Assembly (NCBI GenBank): GCA_937870605.1
Contig: CALMZW010000033.1
Span: forward strand, 1-10,239
Reading direction: 5' to 3'
Length of the DNA stretch: 10,239 nucleotides
DNA from: an uncultured Synergistaceae bacterium
GTDB taxonomy: Bacteria > Synergistota > Synergistia > Synergistales > Aminobacteriaceae
The position numbers and the translations under genes were made by a program. How positions within the stretch are numbered: position 1 is the stretch's first letter; each line of letters opens with the position of its first letter. The notes beneath the pieces were generated by a model. It had not been told where the DNA came from, did no database searches, and was given only the letters and a program-made list of their open reading frames with translations. Of this stretch, positions 1-8,286 are shown in pieces.

Positions 1-1
1 G

Positions 2-1042
2 GAGGTGTACCTCGACCTCGAATCCGAGCGGGATCTCGCGAAGCTCTCCGAGCCGGAGCTGTATCTCTCCTCGCATCTCGACCGGCTCGTGATTCTCGAC
101 GAAGTCCACCGCGCCCCCGGGCTCTTTCCCGTCCTCCGCGGCCTGATCGACGGCGCGCGGAGGGAGGGGCGGCGCGAAGGGCTGTACCTTCTTCTCGGAT
201 CGGCGTCCCTCGATCTGCTCCGGCAGGCGGGGGAGACGCTCGCGGGACGTGTTTCTTTTCTCGAACTCGATCCCTTCGACGTGTCGGAAGTCGCGGCCTC
301 GCAGGACGATCTCTGGCTCCGGGGCGGCTTTCCCGACAGCCTTCTCGCCCGCGACGACGCGCGGAGCCTCCGGTGGCGGCAGGATTTCATCCGGACGGTT
401 CTCGAACGCGACATCCCGCAGTTCGGCCCCAGGATCGCCGCGCCCGTCCTTCGCCGCTTCTGGACGATGCTCGCGCACAATCAGGGCGGGCTTCTCAACG
501 TCGCCCACCTCGCGCGGAACGTGGGCCTCGATTCGCGGACGGCCGCGTCGTACATCGACCTCCTCGACGACCTCTTCCTCGTGCGGCGGCTTGCGCCCCG
601 GCATGCGAACGTCGGCAAGCGCCTCGTCCGGTCGCCGAAGGTGTACGTCCGCGACAGCGGGATCGTCCACGCGCTGCTCGACATCGCGGATCGCGAGGCG
701 TTGCTGTCGCACCCGGTGGTCGGCGCGAGCTGGGAAGGGTTCGTCGTCGAGAATCTGCTCGCCGTCGCCCCCGAGGGTGTTCAGGGGGCGTTCTACCGGA
801 CGGGGGGCGGCGCGGAGATCGACCTGTTGCTCTTCTTCCCCGACGGGGCCCTGTGGGCTGTGGAGATCAAGCGGAGCCTGTGCCCGAAGCCGGAACGCGG
901 GTTTTACGTGGCCTGCGACGATCTGCGCCCCGCGAAGCGGTTCATCGTGTACCCGGGGGCAGAGACCTTTCCGCTGTACAACGGCGTGAACGCCATACCG
1001 CTCGCGGACCTCGCGGCGCTGCTCATTCGGGAAGGGAGATGA
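2..1042 (+). CDS. AAA ATPase with C-terminal DUF4143 domain (5' partial)
   Basis: The reading frame is open from the left edge, and the first visible codons already lie inside the ATPase domain, so the true start and the Walker A loop are upstream of the window. Visible in order: a Walker B-like strand (LVILDEVHRAP, codons about 28-38 after the GTG at 5), a sensor-like LLLGSAS, the family signature LRGGFPDSLL, then a winged-helix-like segment (LAHNQGGLLN to LLDDLFLVRRL). It ends with the DUF4143 nuclease-like core: SPKVYVRDSGIVHALL, GASWEGFVVENLL, GGAEIDLLL and AVEIKRS. The EID...EIK pattern resembles a PD-(D/E)xK fold. Proteins of this family are common in bacteria and archaea, often in many copies. 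Their role is poorly defined, though they are often discussed alongside mobile or defence-like genes. The stop codon overlaps the next start (ATGA), implying co-translation. Family assignment is firm; cellular function is unknown. Confidence 0.93.
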   Translation, partial: EVYLDLESERDLAKLSEPELYLSSHLDRLVILDEVHRAPGLFPVLRGLIDGARREGRREGLYLLLGSASLDLLRQAGETLAGRVSFLELDPFDVSEVAASQDDLWLRGGFPDSLLARDDARSLRWRQDFIRTVLERDIPQFGPRIAAPVLRRFWTMLAHNQGGLLNVAHLARNVGLDSRTAASYIDLLDDLFLVRRLAPRHANVGKRLVRSPKVYVRDSGIVHALLDIADREALLSHPVVGASWEGFVVENLLAVAPEGVQGAFYRTGGGAEIDLLLFFPDGALWAVEIKRSLCPKPERGFYVACDDLRPAKRFIVYPGAETFPLYNGVNAIPLADLAALLIREGR

Positions 1043-2097
1043 ACCAACCGATGACCTGGTTTGAAGAACTGACGGGCTTTTCCGAAACGTCGGCGGACGA
1101 CGTCCGCGCGAAGCTCGTTCTTGACGGCGGGACGCTGACGTCCCGCGTGAACGGCCGGTCGTTCCTCTGCGGACGGCTGGAAACGCCGTCCCTCGGGGAG
1201 CTTCGCGAGCGGGTCGCCCGGATCGCTCCGGCGTCGGGGAGGCTTTCGGCGCGGGAGGTGCTCGCGGATGTCGGGAAGTTGCACGCGGATCCGTCGAACG
1301 CGGGGGCGCTGTTCCAGGTCGCCTCGCAGTTCAATCTGCTCGAGATGGCAGGCCCCGATGCGACGCCCGAACGCGGCGTCGGAATCTATGAGAACGACCA
1401 CACGCAGGGGCCGGCGTGCGCCGTCGCGGCCGGAGCGGGAACGATATTCCGCAACTATTTCGCGCCCGTGCGCGGCCGCGTGGGGCAGACCTCGGACAAT
1501 CAGATCGACTGTCTTTCGGACCTGGGCGACGCGCTGGGCAATTCAGGGGAGCGGCTCTGGACGATGCGCAACGGGTACGCCCTGGCGACGCGCGCAGGGC
1601 TTGCCGAAATCTCCCGAATGGTCGGGTCGATGTCCCCCGAAGAACGTGAACGCCTGAAGGGACTGCTGCGGATCGGCATCCAGTGGAACACGCAGGTGAC
1701 GATCCGGGGCGGACGCCATACCGTGACGCAGGCGTACTGTTCGGCGCTTCCGGTCGGCTACGGCGTCCATCCGGCGGACCTTTGGGAGCCCTTCGCGCGA
1801 CTGGTCCTCGAGGCGACCTACGAGGCGACGATGTGCGCCGCGGCGCTGAACGCCTCGGAGACAGGCAACGCCTGCGTCTTCCTGACGCTGGTCGGCGGCG
1901 GCGTCTTCGAAAACCGCTCGGAATGGATCACGGAGAGCTGCGAACACGCGCTGCGGTTCTGCGAAGGCCGGGATCTCGACGTCGCGATCGTCAGCCGTCG
2001 CTTTCCGAATCCCGACGTTGCGCGGCTCGTGAGGCGGGTTCCGCGCTCCCAGAGCCTGTCCCTCAGCCGGGAAATCGAGAGAGACGCCGGAAAATGA
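1039..2097 (+). CDS. Conserved-looking protein of unknown function, coupled to the DUF4143 ATPase
   Basis: A 352-residue protein starting at the ATG that overlaps the upstream stop (ATGA). A purine-rich GAAGGGAG lies directly before this ATG, so a second in-frame ATG at 1051 (12 nt from that motif) is a real alternative start. No signal peptide or membrane segment is visible. Codon use is high-GC like the ATPase, so the frame is genuine. Conspicuous stretches are FQVASQFNLLEM (residues about 93-104), a following YENDHTQGPACAVAAGAGT, GQTSDNQIDCLSDLG, and near the C-terminus FLTLVGGGVFENRSEWI followed by a region ending DVAIVSRRFPN. The glycine-rich GGGVF loop with a preceding hydrophobic strand is reminiscent of macrodomain or PARG-type ADP-ribose-binding folds, but this is only an impression. 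I do not recognise the family with confidence and give no function. Confidence 0.85.
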   Translation: MNQPMTWFEELTGFSETSADDVRAKLVLDGGTLTSRVNGRSFLCGRLETPSLGELRERVARIAPASGRLSAREVLADVGKLHADPSNAGALFQVASQFNLLEMAGPDATPERGVGIYENDHTQGPACAVAAGAGTIFRNYFAPVRGRVGQTSDNQIDCLSDLGDALGNSGERLWTMRNGYALATRAGLAEISRMVGSMSPEERERLKGLLRIGIQWNTQVTIRGGRHTVTQAYCSALPVGYGVHPADLWEPFARLVLEATYEATMCAAALNASETGNACVFLTLVGGGVFENRSEWITESCEHALRFCEGRDLDVAIVSRRFPNPDVARLVRRVPRSQSLSLSREIERDAGK

Positions 2098-2211
2098 CTG
2101 TATCGAGCGTTGGGAAGGCGACCTCCAAGGAGCAGTCCTGCCGAGGCGGCATGCAGCTTGCAGATAGGATGGATATGCAGTGACCCGGACGGCAGTGAAT
2201 GCAAAGAGCTA

Positions 2212-2239
2212 TTTGAGAATGGACTTTGTTTTATATAAT
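2212..2239 (+). promoter_or_regulatory. Candidate sigma-70-type promoter for asrABC
   Basis: A perfect TATAAT at 2234-2239 lies 33 bases before the asrA start. A weak -35 candidate TTTGAG at 2212-2217 gives a 16-base spacer (TTGAGA at 2213-2218 would give 15). Transcription from here would give a leader of about 25 nt that includes the asrA ribosome binding site. The region is so A/T-rich that a chance TATAAT is possible. Confidence 0.45.
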
Positions 2240-2251
2240 TAATTTATATAA
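2231..2251. repeat. Inverted repeat overlapping the asr -10 region, possible operator
   Basis: TTATATA at 2231-2237 and TATATAA at 2245-2251 are perfect inverted arms separated by seven bases (ATTAATT). The element covers the candidate -10 box and the likely transcription start of asrABC, where a repressor would act. It matches no operator I can name. Because the DNA is almost entirely A/T, chance symmetry is a serious alternative. Confidence 0.4.
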
Positions 2252-2271
2252 AAAGAGAGAAGGATATATAA

Positions 2272-3294
2272 ATGGGCTATCTTCTTACAAAAGAAGGCGT
2301 AAATGCTGTCTTAAAAGAGTGGGCAGAGAGTTATCTGATCTACGCTCCTGTTCGAATGAGTGGCAAAGGCGCCTTTTCGGAAACCGACAGCATTCGGTAT
2401 GCGCCAATCACAACAGTGGAAGAAATCGAATTTGAGAAAAAATCCGACTTCCCCTTTAAAGAAGTTCTCATCCCGCTGTCTGAAACTCTTTTTTTCTTTA
2501 CGGAAGATCAGGTAACGGAAGCAGACGGACCCAAGAAGAACGCCATTATTTTGCTCCGGAGCTGCGATTTGCATTCCGTGAAGCGACTGGACGAAATATA
2601 TATTAAAAATGAATATGAGGACTATTACTATAAACGAATTCGAGACAATGTGAAGTTTGTTTTGATGGGATGCAAAAATGCTTTTGAAAATTGTTTCTGC
2701 GTCGATATGCAGACAAACCGGATTGAAACCTATGATGCTAGCCTTGAAAAAAAAGGCGATTTTTATGAGATGGATAATCGGTTTGCGGACTGGGAAACAG
2801 TGCTTGAACGGAACGGCATGAGCCGGCGCGTGGTTGTCCCCTCCTACGTAACGGAGACGAACGTCCATGTATCGATCCCGCAAGGGCTCTCGCTCGACGT
2901 TTCACGGTCAAAGATATGGGATGAATATGATAGCCGCTGTATCAACTGCGGAAGGTGCAACTTTGTATGCCCTACGTGCACCTGCTTCAGCATGCAGGAT
3001 ATTTTCTATACGGATAACGGCAAAATCGGCGAACGACGCAGGGTAGCCGCCTCCTGCATGGTGGATGGATATACGGATGTCGCCGGCGGAGGCGCCTACC
3101 GCCAGAAGAATGGCCAAAGAATGCGGTTCCGTGTACTGCATAAGGTGTACGATTTTAAAAAACGCTTCGGCTTCCATATGTGTACTGGTTGCGGCAGATG
3201 TGACGATGTGTGTCCGGAATACATCTCATTTTCCGATTGCATCAACAAGCTGGGAATCGCAGTCAAGGAGGTAGGCGGCCATAATGAAGAATGA
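2272..3294 (+). CDS. asrA: Anaerobic sulfite reductase subunit A (4Fe-4S electron-transfer subunit)
   Basis: A cytoplasmic iron-sulfur subunit of the NADH-dependent anaerobic sulfite reductase complex, which reduces sulfite to sulfide. It is thought to pass electrons between AsrB and the catalytic AsrC. The 340-residue length is close to that of known AsrA proteins (about 340-350). Two 4Fe-4S binding motifs are visible in the C-terminal third: CINCGRCNFVCPTC starting at residue 223, and CTGCGRCDDVCP starting at residue 304. The N-terminal two-thirds is the family-specific domain (start MGYLLTKEGV), with a conserved-type RSCDLHSVKRLDE segment around residues 96-108. The start is supported by GAAGGA at 2259-2264, seven bases before the ATG. 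It is the first gene of asrABC and overlaps asrB by 11 bases. Codon use is A/T-rich, unlike the flanking genes. Confidence 0.95.
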   Translation: MGYLLTKEGVNAVLKEWAESYLIYAPVRMSGKGAFSETDSIRYAPITTVEEIEFEKKSDFPFKEVLIPLSETLFFFTEDQVTEADGPKKNAIILLRSCDLHSVKRLDEIYIKNEYEDYYYKRIRDNVKFVLMGCKNAFENCFCVDMQTNRIETYDASLEKKGDFYEMDNRFADWETVLERNGMSRRVVVPSYVTETNVHVSIPQGLSLDVSRSKIWDEYDSRCINCGRCNFVCPTCTCFSMQDIFYTDNGKIGERRRVAASCMVDGYTDVAGGGAYRQKNGQRMRFRVLHKVYDFKKRFGFHMCTGCGRCDDVCPEYISFSDCINKLGIAVKEVGGHNEE

Positions 3295-4075
3295 GTATCG
3301 TCCATTTCTTTCTGAAATAAAAGAAGTCATTAAACACACAGATATTGAATATACGTTTCGCATGGCATATGACGGCGAAGTAAAGCCGGGTCAGTTTTTC
3401 GAAGTTTCAATACCTAAATTTGGAGAAGCCCCGATTTCCGTCAGCGGTATGGGGAATAACAGCGTAGATCTTACGATCCGGCGGGTCGGCAAGGTAACGA
3501 ATGAAGTATTCGAGAATTTTGTTGGAGATGCGTTGTTCCTTCGGGGGCCTTATGGAAACGGCTTCGATGTGAACGACTATACAAACAAAGAGTTGGTTGT
3601 TATTGCCGGAGGAACAGGGCTTTCCCCGGTCCGCGGCGTCGTCGATTATTTTTCGTATCATCCGGAAGAATTAAAGGCAATGACATTGATAGCAGGGTTT
3701 AAAACGCCCAAGGATATTCTTTTTATGGAAGACTTCGGACGTTGGATGAAAAATATGGAAGTGATTTTAACGGTTGACTGCTCAGAGGATGACGCCTTCT
3801 GTCACATCGGGCTGGTGACGGAATATATCCCGAAGCTGAAGCTGCAGGATGTTGACCGGGCGGTTGCGGTTGTCGTAGGTCCGCCCGCAATGATGCGCTT
3901 TTCGACGCAGGGTTTATTGGCCGCAGGGTTCCGTGAGGAGAACATCTGGATCTCATACGAACGTAAAATGTGTTGTGGACTGGGAAAATGCGGTCATTGC
4001 AAAATTGATGATACCTATATCTGTCTTGACGGGCCTGTATTTAACTTTGTAAAAGGAAGAAAGCTGATTGACTAG
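3284..4075 (+). CDS. asrB: Anaerobic sulfite reductase subunit B (FAD/NAD-binding, 2Fe-2S)
   Basis: The NADH-oxidising flavoprotein subunit of anaerobic sulfite reductase, related to dihydroorotate dehydrogenase electron-transfer subunits and ferredoxin-NADP reductases. The 263 residues show an N-terminal FAD-binding barrel with a flavin-type DLTIRRVGKVT segment and RGPYGNGF (about 87-94). A nucleotide-binding motif, GGTGLSPVRG, starts at residue 109, and the VGPPAMM region is typical of this fold. The C-terminal CCGLGKCGHCK (from residue 230) with a later Cys in YICLDGP gives the expected four-cysteine 2Fe-2S site. A strong ribosome binding site, AAGGAGG at 3265-3271, sits inside the end of asrA, and the two reading frames overlap by 11 bases, favouring coupled translation. 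asrC follows after 17 bases. Confidence 0.95.
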   Translation: MKNEYRPFLSEIKEVIKHTDIEYTFRMAYDGEVKPGQFFEVSIPKFGEAPISVSGMGNNSVDLTIRRVGKVTNEVFENFVGDALFLRGPYGNGFDVNDYTNKELVVIAGGTGLSPVRGVVDYFSYHPEELKAMTLIAGFKTPKDILFMEDFGRWMKNMEVILTVDCSEDDAFCHIGLVTEYIPKLKLQDVDRAVAVVVGPPAMMRFSTQGLLAAGFREENIWISYERKMCCGLGKCGHCKIDDTYICLDGPVFNFVKGRKLID

Positions 4076-4092
4076 GAAGGAGCCCATCATTT

Positions 4093-5055
4093 ATGGATAT
4101 GAACACAAAAGCCCTGAAGAAAAATGCATTTCGTGTCACAAAGCAGCGTGGTGTAACTGCTTCCAGAATCCGCGTACCAGGGGGACACCTGGAGGCAAAG
4201 TATCTCTCCGTTCTTCAAGAAATCGCCGAAAAATACGGGAATGGAACCGTACACATTACAAGCCGGCAGGGGTTTGAAATACCCGGCATCTTATTTGAGA
4301 ACATGCCGTACGTCAATGAACTGCTTCAACCAATCATTCAAGGGCTCAACATCAATCAAAAGACTCCGGGTCAGGGGTATCCTGCCGCGGGAACCAGGAA
4401 TGTTACGGCGTGCATCGGAAACCGCGTCTGCCCCTATGCATGCTACGACACAACGGCATTTGCACAGAGAATAGAAAAGGTGATTTTTCCCAACGACCTT
4501 CATTTCAAGATTGCATTGACAGGTTGCCCGAACGATTGCGCGAAAGTTCGGATGCATGATTTTGGAATCATGGGCATGACAGAACCTCAATACGACAAAG
4601 ACCGATGTATCAATTGCGAAGCCTGTGTGAAAGCCTGCAAGAAAAAGTCCGTGAATGTGCTGAAGACCGTAAATTATAAGGTGGAACGCTATCCGGACAG
4701 GTGCATCGGTTGCGGCGAGTGTGTGTTGGCATGTCCTACGGGGGCATGGACTCGGGGCGAAAAAAAGCTCTACCGGCTTACGATAATGGGTCGAACGGGG
4801 AAGAAAAATCCGCGGCTTGGAGAAGATTTTGTAAAGTGGATTGATGAAGCCGGTATCATAAAGATCATTCTGAACACGTATGACTATGTAACACAACATA
4901 TCGACCCTGCTGCGCCGGGCGGCAAAGAGCATATCGGCTATATTATTGATCGCACCGGGTTTGAAGAATTCCGAAAATGGGCGCTTCGGGATGTCCAACT
5001 GCCCAAAATGGCAGAGGTTTCCACGCCAATCTACTGGCAAGGAGTTAAATATTGA
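4093..5055 (+). CDS. asrC: Anaerobic sulfite reductase subunit C (siroheme and 4Fe-4S catalytic subunit)
   Basis: The catalytic subunit of anaerobic sulfite reductase, carrying siroheme coupled to a 4Fe-4S cluster where sulfite is reduced by six electrons to sulfide. The 320 residues show the sulfite/nitrite reductase half-domain (HITSRQGFEIPG, about 54-65), then the siroheme/4Fe-4S ligands TACIGNRVCPYAC (first Cys at 107) and TGCPNDCAK (first Cys at 145). A ferredoxin domain inserted downstream has CINCEACVKAC (from 172) and CIGCGECVLACP (from 204). This order of domains is that of AsrC rather than DsrA/B or assimilatory CysI. The start is supported by AAGGAG at 4078-4083, nine bases upstream. 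It is the last gene of the operon; no good terminator follows. All ligand cysteines expected are present, so the enzyme should be active. Confidence 0.95.
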   Translation: MDMNTKALKKNAFRVTKQRGVTASRIRVPGGHLEAKYLSVLQEIAEKYGNGTVHITSRQGFEIPGILFENMPYVNELLQPIIQGLNINQKTPGQGYPAAGTRNVTACIGNRVCPYACYDTTAFAQRIEKVIFPNDLHFKIALTGCPNDCAKVRMHDFGIMGMTEPQYDKDRCINCEACVKACKKKSVNVLKTVNYKVERYPDRCIGCGECVLACPTGAWTRGEKKLYRLTIMGRTGKKNPRLGEDFVKWIDEAGIIKIILNTYDYVTQHIDPAAPGGKEHIGYIIDRTGFEEFRKWALRDVQLPKMAEVSTPIYWQGVKY

Positions 5056-5157
5056 TATTTCAAGATGTCAACGGGTACTGGCCGGCCGCACGTCGGCCGC
5101 CTTCGCTTTGTCGAGACGCAACGCCCGGAAGAAATGTCTCGGTCTATTCCGTCGTTC

Positions 5158-5319
5158 TCACGTTCCCCTGAGGTTCAGCAGCGCAAGCATCTCCGCCGGA
5201 GAGAGGACGCGAAGATCCGGAATGTCGGAAAAATGCCGCCCGTTGCCCGTGAGGACGGGGCAATGGGCGGCGAGGTTTTTTTGCCGTGGAACCTCAACGC
5301 GGACGTCTTCAAATCGCAC
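5158..5319 (-). pseudogene. Relic of a PIN-domain toxin (C-terminal fragment)
   Basis: Read on the minus strand, the frame ending in a stop at 5158-5160 encodes a segment starting KNLAAHCPVLTGNGRHF and continuing SDIPDLRVLSPAEMLALL before the stop. This strongly resembles the C-terminal end of VapC/PIN-type ribonuclease toxins, where a strand with T/S-G-(N/D) precedes an HF motif and an RVLSP(A/R)E tail. The recognisable part is about 40 residues. The N-terminal PIN core, with its first catalytic aspartates, is missing. A GTG at 5317-5319 could open the same frame inside the end of trpA, but the first 13 residues it would add look unrelated. A seven-base T-run (5276-5282 on the plus strand) marks the point where similarity begins, so truncation or frameshift could lie there. 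No antitoxin gene is nearby. I infer a decayed toxin-antitoxin remnant. Confidence 0.6.
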
Positions 5320-6106
5320 AGGCGCCGTCGACGGCCTCGCGGAGCGACCGGACGAAGCCGGAGGCCGCCGCTACGAGCCGCGTCCTGTCCGCGCCGCAGG
5401 GGTGGAGGAGGGAGACGAGCGCGCTGCCGACGACGACGCCGTCCGCGACGCACGCGGCGAGGCGCGCCTTTTCGGGGCCGTTCACGCCGAATCCCAGGGC
5501 CAGCGGCAGGGACGTCCGCGCCCGCACGCGCCCGATGTAGTCTTTCAGGGGCGCTTCGCCCGTTCGGGCGTCCCCCGTGACGCCGAGCCGGGAGACGCAG
5601 TAGAGGAAGCCCGACGCGCGCGCCGCGATGTCCCCGAGCCGCTCGGGCGTCGTGTTCGGGGTGACCATGAGGATGAGGTCGATCCCCTTTTCCCGGAGCA
5701 GCGAGGCGAGCGGCTCGCTCTGGTGGAAGGGGAGGTCGGGGATGATGACTCCGGCCGCGCCCGCGTCGGCCGCGTCGGCGGCGAATTTTTCGGGCCCGTA
5801 GGCGATGATCGGGTTCATGTACCCCATCAGCGCGATGGGGGCGGAGATTGCGCCCCTGAGGCCGGCGAGCATGCCGAGGATCTTCTTCAAGGTCGCGCCG
5901 CCCGCAAGGGCCCGCTGCCCGGCCTGCTGGATGACGGGGCCGTCGGCGAGCGGGTCGGAGAACGGGATCCCCACTTCGAGGATGTCGACCCCCTCCCGGT
6001 CCAGCAGGCGCAGCAGATATCCGGTGGTTTCCAGGTCGGGGTCGCCCGCCGTGATGTAGGTGATGAGCGCCTTTTTGCCTTCGAAAGCCGCCTTGAGCGT
6101 TGTCAT
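5309..6106 (-). CDS. trpA: Tryptophan synthase alpha subunit
   Basis: Cleaves indole-3-glycerol phosphate to indole and glyceraldehyde-3-phosphate, channelling indole to TrpB in the alpha2-beta2 complex. The 265-residue length is normal for the family. Signature regions are ALITYITAGDPD (13-24) and DILEVGIPFSDPLADGP (41-57), which contains the catalytic Glu44 and Asp55 equivalents of Salmonella Glu49 and Asp60. Further on come MGYMNPI, the YCVSRLGVTG loop that closes on substrate, and the phosphate-binding GFGVN and GVVVGSALV strands. The start has AGGAG eight bases upstream, and only 18 bases separate it from the trpB stop. It is the last gene of trpCBA. Its 3' end abuts a PIN-toxin relic; no terminator hairpin was evident after the stop. 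Confidence 0.97.
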   Translation of the reverse strand: MTTLKAAFEGKKALITYITAGDPDLETTGYLLRLLDREGVDILEVGIPFSDPLADGPVIQQAGQRALAGGATLKKILGMLAGLRGAISAPIALMGYMNPIIAYGPEKFAADAADAGAAGVIIPDLPFHQSEPLASLLREKGIDLILMVTPNTTPERLGDIAARASGFLYCVSRLGVTGDARTGEAPLKDYIGRVRARTSLPLALGFGVNGPEKARLAACVADGVVVGSALVSLLHPCGADRTRLVAAASGFVRSLREAVDGACAI

Positions 6107-6124
6107 GGTCGGATCTCCTTTCGT

Positions 6125-7291
<1,167 letters not shown>

Positions 7292-7395
7292 ACGTTTCAT
7301 TCTCCTTTCGGATGCATCGGATCGTCTGGTTGCCTTCGGGCGCGGCGGTCGGGAGCGCGCGCCGAGTCACCCGGGAACGAAGCGCCATATCGAAA

Positions 7396-8157
7396 TCATG
7401 CCGCGCGGACGCCCCCCTTCTTTCGGAACGACCGGATCATCGCCGCGGGATCGGGAGCCCGCATGAGCGCCTCCCCGACGAGGATGGCGTCGACGCCCGC
7501 GTCGGCGAGGCGCGCCGCGTCGTCCTCGTTCTTTACGCCGCTTTCGGCGACGACGATGCGTGTTCCCCGCGGTTCACGGCGGACGAGAGCGCTCTTCAGG
7601 CGCTCCGTGGTGCGGAGGTCCACCGTGAAGTCGTCGAGGTTCCGGTTGTTGATGCCGATGATCGCGGCGTCCGTCTCCAGGACGGAAAGAAGCTCCGCTT
7701 CCGCGTGGACCTCCACGATGACCTCCATCCCGAGCGAGCGCGTCAGGGCCAGAAGCCCGGCGAGGCGCTCCGGCTCCAGCGCGGCGGCGATCAGCAGCAG
7801 CGCGTCCGCGCCGAGGAAGAGGCTTTCGTACACCTGGACCTCCGAGACGATGAAGTCCTTCCGGAGAAGCGGAAGTCCCGTCCGTGGCCGGAGCGCGCGG
7901 AAGTCGTCGGCGCTTCCGCCGAAGAAGGACGCGTCCGTGAGGATCGAGACGGCGTCCGCGCCGCCCTCCTCGTAGCGCCGGAGCTGCTCGCCCGGGTCCA
8001 CCGTCCCGTTGATGACGCCCCTGCTCGGGGACGCGCGCTTGATCTCGCCGATGACGGAGAGCCCCTCCCGTCGCAGCGCGGCGGACATCCGCCTCCGGGG
8101 CGCCAGCAGCTCCGCGGTTTCTTCGGCCTTTCGCTTCAGGATGCGGTCGAGTATCAT
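7396..8157 (-). CDS. trpC: Indole-3-glycerol phosphate synthase
   Basis: Closes the ring of carboxyphenylamino-deoxyribulose phosphate to indole-3-glycerol phosphate, the substrate of TrpA. The 253-residue protein is a single TIM-barrel of normal length, not fused to TrpF. Visible motifs in order are VIGEIKRASPSRG (catalytic Glu and Lys), VSILTDASFFGGS, LPLLRKDFIVSEVQVYE (catalytic Lys), GINNRNLDDFTVDL and the C-terminal VAESGV and AILVGEALM. The start is supported by AAGGAGGA at 8165-8172, seven bases upstream. It is the first structural gene behind the trp leader, so attenuation controls trpC, trpB and trpA together. trpE, trpG and trpD, which usually precede trpC, are absent here. Confidence 0.97.
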   Translation of the reverse strand: MILDRILKRKAEETAELLAPRRRMSAALRREGLSVIGEIKRASPSRGVINGTVDPGEQLRRYEEGGADAVSILTDASFFGGSADDFRALRPRTGLPLLRKDFIVSEVQVYESLFLGADALLLIAAALEPERLAGLLALTRSLGMEVIVEVHAEAELLSVLETDAAIIGINNRNLDDFTVDLRTTERLKSALVRREPRGTRIVVAESGVKNEDDAARLADAGVDAILVGEALMRAPDPAAMIRSFRKKGGVRAA

Positions 8158-8184
8158 GACGATCTCCTCCTTATTTTTGGATAC

Positions 8185-8229
8185 AAAAAGCGGGGGGAGA
8201 AAAACCTTTCCGGCTTTTCTCCCCCCGCT
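8185..8229 (-). terminator. Second (promoter-distal) terminator of the trp leader
   Basis: On the minus strand a 15-base-pair perfect stem is formed by 8215-8229 and 8189-8203, with a loop of 11 bases (8204-8214). The stem is G/C-rich at its base and is followed by a run of U (8185-8189 read in reverse). It lies just before the trpC ribosome binding site, so it is a strong intrinsic terminator controlling entry into trpCBA. On the plus strand no T-run follows the stem, which fits a minus-strand role. Confidence 0.85.
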
Positions 8230-8237
8230 TGGGGTGC

Positions 8238-8286
8238 AAAAAGGCCGTGAAAGAAGATCCCTCTTGAGGGACCTGCCTCCACGGCC
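8238..8286 (-). terminator. First terminator-like hairpin (3:4) of the trp leader
   Basis: On the minus strand GGCCGTG (8280-8286) pairs with CACGGCC (8243-8249), followed immediately by five U (8238-8242). Inside the loop is a second perfect hairpin, TCCCTC and GAGGGA (8266-8271 with 8258-8263). The U-run directly after the stem is typical of intrinsic terminators. The inner part of this region (8272-8280) is also complementary to the segment just after the leader peptide, making an alternative antiterminator fold possible. Confidence 0.65.

Larger units (their letters stand above)
2200..5075. other. A/T-rich island carrying the asr operon
   Basis: Base composition changes abruptly near 2200-2220 and returns to G+C-rich near 5075. 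Inside, codons often end in A or T (for example AAA, GAA, TTT, GAT), whereas the genes on both sides nearly always end in G or C. The whole asrABC operon and its apparent promoter fall within the block. I saw no transposase, integrase, tRNA or convincing flanking direct repeats, so the mechanism is not shown. The simplest inference is horizontal acquisition of the operon. A mis-joined contig is the alternative. Boundaries are approximate. Confidence 0.7.

Noticed and set aside
2098..2211. Possible small gene, terminator or riboswitch between the unknown gene and the asr promoter
   Set aside because: Short frames here have no recognisable protein similarity, the inverted repeats (such as TGCC-GAGGC-GGCA) are too short, and I could match no riboswitch core.
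5066..5071. Minus-strand TTGACA near the end of asrC as a promoter
   Set aside because: No good -10 box at proper spacing, and it would transcribe antisense to asrC with no gene downstream. Chance match in A/T-rich sequence.
5083..5099. Hairpin CGGCCG-CACGT-CGGCCG after asrC as an intrinsic terminator
   Set aside because: The stem is only six base pairs and no T-run follows. It sits in G+C-rich host DNA where such palindromes are common.
2098..5157. Flanking direct repeats or insertion-sequence ends around the asr island
   Set aside because: Comparing the sequence around 2100-2230 with 5040-5160 by eye gave only short, scattered matches, none convincing as a target duplication.
7301..7395. 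Remnant of trpF in the trpC-trpB gap
   Set aside because: A frame is open through the gap, but its translation shows none of the TrpF start or end motifs. Only the trpB ribosome binding site is recognisable.
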